From positions 5,070,839 to 5,134,838 of the forward strand of contig NC_018395.1 of assembly GCF_000208865.1 (NCBI RefSeq): a stretch of 64,000 bases of DNA. The letters run 5' to 3'. How positions within the stretch are numbered: position 1 is the stretch's first letter; each line of letters begins with the position of its first letter. Shown in pieces: positions 57,873 to 64,000 of the stretch. The position numbers and the translations under genes were made by a program. The notes beneath the pieces are model-generated. The model saw only the letters and a program-made list of their open reading frames with translations, did not search any database and had not been told where the DNA came from. Source of the DNA: Neospora caninum Liverpool. Lineage: Eukaryota > Apicomplexa > Conoidasida > Eucoccidiorida > Sarcocystidae.

Positions 57873-60357
57873 GCATACGTACGTGCATATCCAATACTAT
57901 TTCTAGATGTAGAATGGAGGGCGTGTTGGAAAGGTGTCTTCTGACGCTTCACGTGTGCGCGGACACCCGGGAACGCGTTCAGAAAGCGTTGCGGCTTGGT
58001 GGTGTTCTCTCTGATGACCAGGCGAGAAGGGAGAGGAAAAGCGACTTGGCAGGAGCCTTACAGAGAGAGGCTGTGCAGGTTTCAACGCGAATCGAGAAGA
58101 GACAGGAACGCCTGCGGGGCGAGAAGGTCGCCGGCGGTCGCTACGTGAGCTCCGACATGGTAAGCGAAACCGGTTTGCGGAGGCACGGCCCGGTTGAGAG
58201 AAGTTCCAACGTTTCTCGACAAAAACGACGTGTGTGCCGGCTTTGTACGGAGAATATGGCAACTTCTTTGTACCGATCTATGTTGGGGGTTCGCGAGAGC
58301 CGTTTTCCCAAGAACTAACGCGATCTACTGTTTGAACTCGGAAGCACAACGTGGCACACGTCGACCTGTCACCGCAATCCACACAAGTACGACGCCGTAG
58401 GCGGGTTTCACGATCCCCTTTACAAATGCATTCGCATTTGTATATGTGTCTATATACATCACTAGGCACACACATATTTCACGAGTACATATTTGTATGT
58501 AGGCATATATACAAACGCGTACGCGTGTGGGTATAAACCTTCATACCGTTGTTTCTCTCACTCAGGTGCTTCTGAGTGGCTGCGCGTGCCTACGCTTCTC
58601 TCGCTCTTTCCTGCCAGGATGTCGGCGCGTGCATGGCGAGACCTGACCTCGTTCTCCATGCGCCTGCGCGTTTTCTTTCCGTCTTTCTCCATGCTTTTCC
58701 AGGCACGTCGTACACTGGCTTGGTCTCGCAGATTCTGCCGCCGCCTCTGAGTGCGGGGCGCCATCTGTGGCCGCTCGCTTTGGTGGATTTTGGCTGCATG
58801 CGCAGCGGCACGTTGGAGCTTCGGCCGCACTGGGACATTCGCGCCGGGGACCTGGTCAGTGCCTGCACAAGCAGCGAGGGCCTCACAACGGGAACCCAGG
58901 GAGAGGCCGAAGCGCGCGGTCCCCTCCCGCACAGCTAGGCTTACGCTGAGAGTCTGCGCCAGGTGCTCAGAGAGCGAAATGCGGGTGTGGTTTTTGTCCT
59001 CGTGCCGTTTCCGGCGTTTCAGGTTTCTGTGAAGGTGGTCAGCGTCGACTTTGCTCGCCACCGCGTCGTCCTTCACCTGGACACTTCTGCCAAAGAGCGG
59101 TTTTTCCGGAAATTCCGTGGAGCCGACACCTGGCTAAAGGGTGAGACGCACGAGGCGCGTTCTTGTCTTTGTCGACATCTTCAAAACGTTTCGCCTCGGC
59201 GGGACTGTATGTGCGGTCGCCGTCGTCTCTCTGTTTCCGCGCCACGTTCTGCTGCCGCTTGTCCTAAATGTGGACTCGCTGGTTCCCACTCACATTGGCA
59301 GCGCTGCGCTTTTCGCCCTCGTCGCGGTCTCACAGGAGTTTCGCCAGGCTGTGGATGCGGCTGCTCGACTCGGTTTCCTCATTTCGCGAGATGCGTTTGT
59401 CGACTCTGGTTGCGTCTCAGGCACGGTCGCGCAGATTTTGCCCTTTGGCGCGGTTCTCAATCTAGCCCCAGGCATTGACGGCTTGTTGCATATCTCCCGA
59501 TTCCCGCCTCTCTTGGTGAGTGGTTCTCGCCCGCGCCCCGAAAGCTTGTCTCTCTGTCATTTCGCGTAAAAACCGCGCCGTCGGGGCTCGCATTCTCTCT
59601 CTCTCTACACCTGATTGCCGCGGCCATCTGTTCCCACAGCTGCTGAAGCCTCGCGTTTCCGTTTTGTTCCTCGCCCGCTCCTCCGGCCGACCCGTGCACC
59701 TTCCCGTCGAGTTCTGCATTCTCACTCGAGCTCTCCCGCTTTTCCTTCTCTCTTGCGGTTGTGCCGTCTCACCCCGCGTTCCGGGTTCGGCGCCTGTCTC
59801 CCTAGTTCCCACCCTATTTCTGGGGACCGCGATATATCCCTCCTTCTCGCCCGCCTCTCGCGTTGACTGCGTCTGGGCTTCTTACCCCTTCGCGTCTCTC
59901 TCTCAGAGAGAGAGAGCGACAGGGAGAACGGCCAACATATGCTCAGACAAGAGAAGTCCATCCTGAAGCGACAGCTCGCGACTCTCTTAGGCGGTCGTCG
60001 TTTGCCATTCAGGAGGCCTTTCAACTCGCGTTTTGTCTCGGGGTTTAGGGCTGTACGGCTCTCTCACGTGACTGTTGTGAACACTTTCCCATGCTGCCTT
60101 TCGCGGTTTCGCAGGAACCTTCCACGAGTCGAGAAACGAAGCACCTATCTCGGCCTTCCGTCAAGAGCCGCGTGCGTGTGGGCGACGAGATGCTCGTTCG
60201 CCTGGTCATGTTTGATCGGGATAGGCTCGTGCTCACCGCACTAAGTTCTCCACCCGCGCCGCCCTCTCGTGGCGGTCCCGCCTCGTCTAATCTCACAGCG
60301 TCGCGCTCCTTGACCGCTGCTCCTGCCTCGCCCGTTCCTGCGTCGCCTCACCATTGA
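56694..60357 (+). CDS. S1 RNA-binding domain protein with plastid-type leader
   Basis: ATG 56694 (or 56625, inside the upstream gene) begins a signal peptide, MRKNSLLLPVFLLYCNAFVT, then a long basic Ser/Pro-rich stretch: the bipartite leader of apicoplast proteins. In-phase exons are 56694-57206, 57272-57399 and 57907-58159 (helical: VQKALRLGGVLSDDQARRER). The S1 exons follow: 58703-58854 (TSYTGLVSQI, LVDFGCMRSGTLELRP) with 59023-59140 (VSVKVVSVDFARHRVVLHL), then 59336-59515 (GCVSGTVAQILPFGAVLNLA, GIDGLLHIS) with 60115-60357 (VGDEMLVRLVMFDRDRLVLT). That makes two S1 repeats, as in plastid ribosome or translation factors. Joins before 58703 and before 59336 do not match in phase, so one or two small exons are missing from the model. 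Confidence 0.72.
57845..57873. repeat. (AT)n microsatellite in an intron
   Basis: About 28 bp of alternating AT just before the third exon of the S1-domain gene. Confidence 0.95.
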
Positions 60358-62027
60358 CGTGATCGGCTCAGACTGAAGAGCGCGCTGGGGATCCAACAGG
60401 GCTATGCAGATTCTCCATATGTGCTGACATCTAAAACGCAGAGCAGACGATGTGAAACGACCCGCGCTGCGACAAAGCCACCCTTGCTCCACACAAACAG
60501 CCTATATTTATCAGGAGAGGGAGAACGCACTGCAGTGTTTACATATACATATATATACATACATACATACATACATACATACATACATACATACATACAT
60601 ACATACATACATACATACATTTATACATATATATATATGCATAGTTCATGGAGCATGCACCACATGAGCGCATGGATCGTGGGGGGAGGCAAAGAGCTTT
60701 GGGGGCACAGAAAGTGTGTCTTGCGACCGCGAGGCGGATCGCCGATATGGAGGGATTTCCACCTTGGCACAAAAGCAGTTCGCAGTTTAGGTTCTGAACT
60801 GAACCGGCTGCTCCAGTTTCGACCGGCGTTTCGCAGCTGATCTCGTTGCTTCTATGCTTGACACGTTGACGAGTTGAACGTTTCTATAAAACCGATAAGC
60901 TGGCCAAAAGGAGATATAAAAATCTTCGTTTCACGAGCTTCGACATGCGACAGCTGAAACGGTGGGGAAAAGCGAGAGGCAGTCGGTCACCGACTGTCGC
61001 GTCACCTTCGTGAGGGATCGAAAGTTTCGAAGTGTGCTGATCTGAGCCGCCCTTGCGTTTCCCCTATTTAAACTTTTTCGACAAGCTGGACAGATGCAAA
61101 ACATGCCACGAGACGCGTCCAGGCATGCGAGTGCGTGTGGCAGGGCGCTCAGGCGCCATCGGTGTCGAAGCATTTTTGATTCTTCTCCGTGGCGCTTGGA
61201 GCCGAGGAGAAATCCACGAGAAGCGTCCAAGAGAACGGACGGCCACACACATCTTTGAAGCTGCGGGAGAAATCGGGTGTCACGGCGGGCCTCTACTCTT
61301 TTTCACGAAATGACACGATACTGCCGAGCGAAAAAAACGCAACACTCTGACGACACACACGCATTGACCTATGCCGAAGAAGACAAAAAACTTACGCATA
61401 TCCACATACAAACAGGTATATTTGCCTGTATCTCTGTCTCGATGTGTACACGCGTAGAGTGACACAGTTGTGTAGCGTCGCACAAGACGCACAGATCCCC
61501 TCCTACAGTGCTCATGTGGAGAGGTGAAAACAACAAAAACAACACGAAAGAGACCGGCAAGAAGACAGCCACGCATGCACGCGCCCACGGCTCCAGACTG
61601 TATATACAGCCCGCGCGCGGGTTTGCCAACTAGGTCCGCAAAGTGGAGAAACGGAGGGAAAGAAGGAAACAAACGAAAGAGAGAACCCGGTGGCCAGTCG
61701 CGCCGACTGGCTGTTTACTTGCGCAATCCAGTTTTGTTGCGAGCTGCGGGAGCGACATGTTTTGCGTGTGAAGCATGCAACATGCGGTGAGACACACAGC
61801 CGGTTTCTTCTCTCTCGTTTTCTCTACGCGCTGCGCTTTTCCCCTCGTCACTGCTTCGCTTTCGGCCGCCAGTTGCCTTCCTGTTTTCACCGTCTTGTCT
61901 TTCTGCCGTCGTGCTTGAATGCTTCTTTTCGTTCACTGTCCTTTCGCCGGCGTATTCTTCTCCCTGGATGCTTGGTTTGGGGAATCGACCTCCTTCATCT
62001 CCACGGCTCCTTGATCATGCACCGCGC
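60358..62027. other. convergent intergenic region with microsatellites
   Basis: 3' flanks of the S1-domain gene (plus) and the RAP gene (minus). It contains the (TACA)n array. Open frames here are repeat translations or weak; no gene is called. Confidence 0.5.
60550..60620. repeat. (TACA)n microsatellite
   Basis: About 16 uninterrupted copies of the tetranucleotide ACAT/TACA, flanked by TA-rich sequence. Confidence 0.95.
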
Positions 62028-62490
62028 CTACGAGAGATTCGTTAGATTTCGAAGAAACTTGTCTCTCTCCAAGTCGGTGCGAAGTTGGCGCCACTGCAGA
62101 CAGCGAAAGACACATGCCCGATGGAGGCCTCAAAGCAGAAAGGCTTCATAGCGCTCGCCGTTGCTTTAAAGCCTTGCCCCCCCCCCCCCCCCCCCGTGAG
62201 GGGACAGCGGCGTTCTCAGCCTCCCGAAGACGGTCCCGCCAGCCGCCGTGCCCAGGTCCAGGCCCTCGACGAAAGCGGCAGGTCGACGCGCCTCTCTCAG
62301 CGAATGCGCACGCGCCGCTCCAAGTGGCTGCGCATCTCCTCGGGGCCTTTCGGTGCTCTCTCTCGACCTCTCCTCTTATACACGAGACCCGTCCTTACAC
62401 ACAGCGGAAGGCACACCTGCTTGTCCAGGGAACTCTGCAAATACCTACAGATACGTATCCATATATAGCGAGAGAAATACATAGATCTAC

Positions 62491-62531
<41 letters not shown>

Positions 62532-62963
62532 ATGTGCAAAGGGAGGCCTTTGCATGCGGTGCGTGGGTCCAGAGGTTGCTGGCGTTTGTTTGTTCACTTG
62601 TGATTTGCGTCTCACCTGCGTGATGAAGAGAGGAAGGACCACCCAACCCGCTTTTTTCAGATGCGCGATGCGTCTTCGACTTTCTCCAAAGGCGACCAGG
62701 GGCCTGGCGTTCGAGGACGCGCTGCCGTGGACCCAACGCTCGCCGTTTTCTTCCTCGCCACGCCAGCCTTCGTTTGCCACGAGGCCTTCTTCCCCTCGCG
62801 TGATCAGTCGCCCGCCGTCGCCTCTGTCCAGCAGCGTCTCGTCGGCCGCGCCTTCCTCGACAGTCCAGGAGGCGAGTGTCTCTTCCTCAGGCACACACAC
62901 GAGGGCGACGCCCGTGGGGCCCCGCGAAGCCGCGTCTGAGGAGAACATGCATGCAACCCCTGG
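62028..62963 (-). CDS. RAP-domain protein, 3' exons
   Basis: The last exon, 62093-62028, follows a CTGTCTGCAG acceptor. The previous exon ends with donor ACGCAG/GTGAGA at 62616 and reaches at least ATG 62951, or an acceptor CTCCAG at about 62963. Joined in phase 0, they end ESRRRIAHLKKAGWVVLPL, then FITQWRQLRTDLERDKFLRN. This is the C-terminal half of a RAP domain (R-L..GW-V...-W-L....YL), a family expanded in apicomplexans that binds organellar RNA. Read from ATG 62951 the protein is only 133 residues. RAP proteins are longer, so the start is probably in upstream exons such as 63952-63690. The acidic stretch after the Met lacks a clear first half of the domain. Confidence 0.68.
62178..62196. 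repeat. poly-C tract in RAP gene intron
   Basis: About 18 consecutive C on the plus strand, inside the intron between the two RAP exons. The length may be unreliable in assemblies. Confidence 0.9.
62491..62531. repeat. (TCTA)n microsatellite in RAP gene intron
   Basis: About ten TCTA units, in the same intron as the poly-C tract. Confidence 0.95.
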
Positions 62964-63689
62964 AGAGTCACGACGCAGAAAAGCGAAGAAGAGGCCGGGG
63001 AGGCGCCTACGGGGTACGGTGCATTTCGCGTGGTGTGGGAGACGCGAAGAAACAAACCGCGAGAACACTGCAAGCGACCGGAGCAGGGGAACGACGAATT
63101 TGCTGGCTACAGACAGTGAACGTTTGGGGCTAGAGACCAAGCGCGAGAAGGCGGCCTTTTTATAGGCGCGCACTGGAGAGACATACACACACACACTCGA
63201 CCGTGTTGTCCCTTCCTCGGTCGCGGGTAAAGGCTGCGGCGGTGCGATTTACCACGAGAGGCCGAAACGGAGGCAAAGTGACAGAAACAAATTCCCGTAA
63301 TCACGGGCTTCATCGCGTCCAGTCCCCGTCGTCGCAAGGCCGCGCTCAGCTGTCGACTCTCCTCAGTCAGGCGAAAACTCGCAGATCGAGATCGTTCACG
63401 CTCCAACCTGAAAAAAACAGACATGCCAAAACGACGGTGGCGTATCCATCGCCATCTAGACAGTGGGCCGGGCAAACATAAATCATTTATAAAGACAGCG
63501 AGGTAAATAGATATATACATATATATGTATATAGGTACATACGTTTCCGTCTCTCTATCTCGCTGTCACTGTTCTATCCCTCTTTTACTCTCCTTATCTC
63601 TGTCTACCCCGTTCTCTCTATTGCTTTCCCTGAGCCTTTCGGTCTCGCTCCCTCTCTCTTTCTCTCCGAGCGTGAAGCGCAGGATTCGC
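62964..63689. other. probable intron of the RAP gene
   Basis: GC-rich then pyrimidine-rich sequence with a TCTCTCT-rich stretch at 63550-63670 and short TATA repeats at 63510-63540. No exon is seen on either strand. If the edge exon belongs to the RAP gene this is its intron. Confidence 0.4.
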
Positions 63690-63952
63690 TTAGAAGACAC
63701 TCCTGGCCGTTTCGCAGCCACTGCGACGTTTTCGTCTTTGCAGCGTTCTGTGGGCTGTTGCGGTGTACCACTTGAGTCTTGGGAGATCTTTGAGGAGAAA
63801 GTTGATCAGTTTGCTGTCGTGAGCATCTGTCTCTTGCAGGTGTAAGTGCGACGGGGCCCGAAGAAGGAGACAGAGGTAGATTTCGTATAAACTGATCAGT
63901 TCCTCGTCCCGGACTGGGATTTCTTCCTTCCCTTGTCTCGCTGTTTCGACAC
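63690..63952 (-). CDS. exon of a minus-strand gene leaving the right edge (probably the RAP gene)
   Basis: After a TGTGCTTCAG acceptor at 63953 a frame of 87 codons runs to a TAA at 63690. The upstream exons lie beyond the window. It reads as helical repeat: PVRDEELISLYEIYLCLLLR, then HDSKLINFLLKDLPRLKWY. RAP proteins carry such helical repeats before their RAP domain. A donor at AAAAC/GTCGC (near 63720) would join in phase to the RAP exon at about 62963, so I think it is the same gene. Otherwise it is the last exon of a separate gene. Confidence 0.6.
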
Positions 63953-64000
63953 CTGAAGCACAGACAAAACGCGCGACGTGAAAATCGGAAAAAACATCGG

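Noticed and set aside
57400..57944. Continuation of the leader frame of the S1-domain gene to 57944 with an Ile/Tyr repeat end
   Set aside because: It is intron sequence after a GTAAGT donor. The Ile-Tyr repeat is translation of the (AT)n microsatellite.
60400..60840. Frames rich in Tyr-Ile-His-Thr or Met-Tyr-Val-Cys repeats
   Set aside because: They are translations of the (TACA)n microsatellite.
1..64000. CRISPR arrays, bacterial-style operons, insertion sequences
   Set aside because: The sequence is eukaryotic nuclear DNA. No spaced direct repeats or transposase frames were seen.

Overview
The window looks like nuclear DNA of a tissue-cyst-forming coccidian (Toxoplasma/Neospora/Hammondia group). 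Four things point there: GC-rich multi-exon genes with low-complexity insertions, starts in a CAAAATGG context, a RAP-domain gene, and a nuclear fragment of the apicomplexan mitochondrial cox1 gene. The exact species cannot be told. All multi-exon models were built by eye from open frames, GT/AG sites and matching intron phases, without RNA data. Phase agreement supports them, but I chose among sites, so small exons are less certain.

Left part (1-12.7 kb). A minus-strand gene leaves the left edge; its protein looks like a beta-rich N-terminus followed by coiled coil. Next come a small secreted acidic protein (minus) and a secreted coiled-coil protein (plus). A repeat-containing region follows, with an 85-90 bp tandem duplication and a cox1-derived insert. 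Then lie a poorly resolved plus gene and a compact minus gene resembling the GINS subunit Psf3.

Middle part (12.7-39 kb). A 1608-codon minus frame carries a Tudor/agenet-like segment near its C-terminus. Then come GPI mannosyltransferase II (PIG-V) in two exons, a compact unknown gene, a divergent kinesin in six exons, another compact unknown gene and an MFS transporter in three exons.

Right part (39-64 kb). A large PP2C-family protein has lost one metal-binding aspartate and is probably a pseudophosphatase. It is followed by tRNA-Pro(CGG), a small membrane protein, a Gly/Ala/Cys-rich protein, a possible PI-PLC-X-like gene, another small membrane protein, a PET117-like gene lying 56 bp before an S1-domain protein with a plastid-type leader, and a RAP-domain gene reaching the right edge.

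Two gene styles alternate. Large genes such as PIG-V, kinesin, PP2C and MFS mostly have introns of 200-800 bp. Small genes have introns of about 65-150 bp and are easily missed because each exon is short. Several genes serve organelle or surface biology (GPI anchors, cytochrome oxidase assembly, organellar RNA, secretion), but I see no cluster acting as one pathway.
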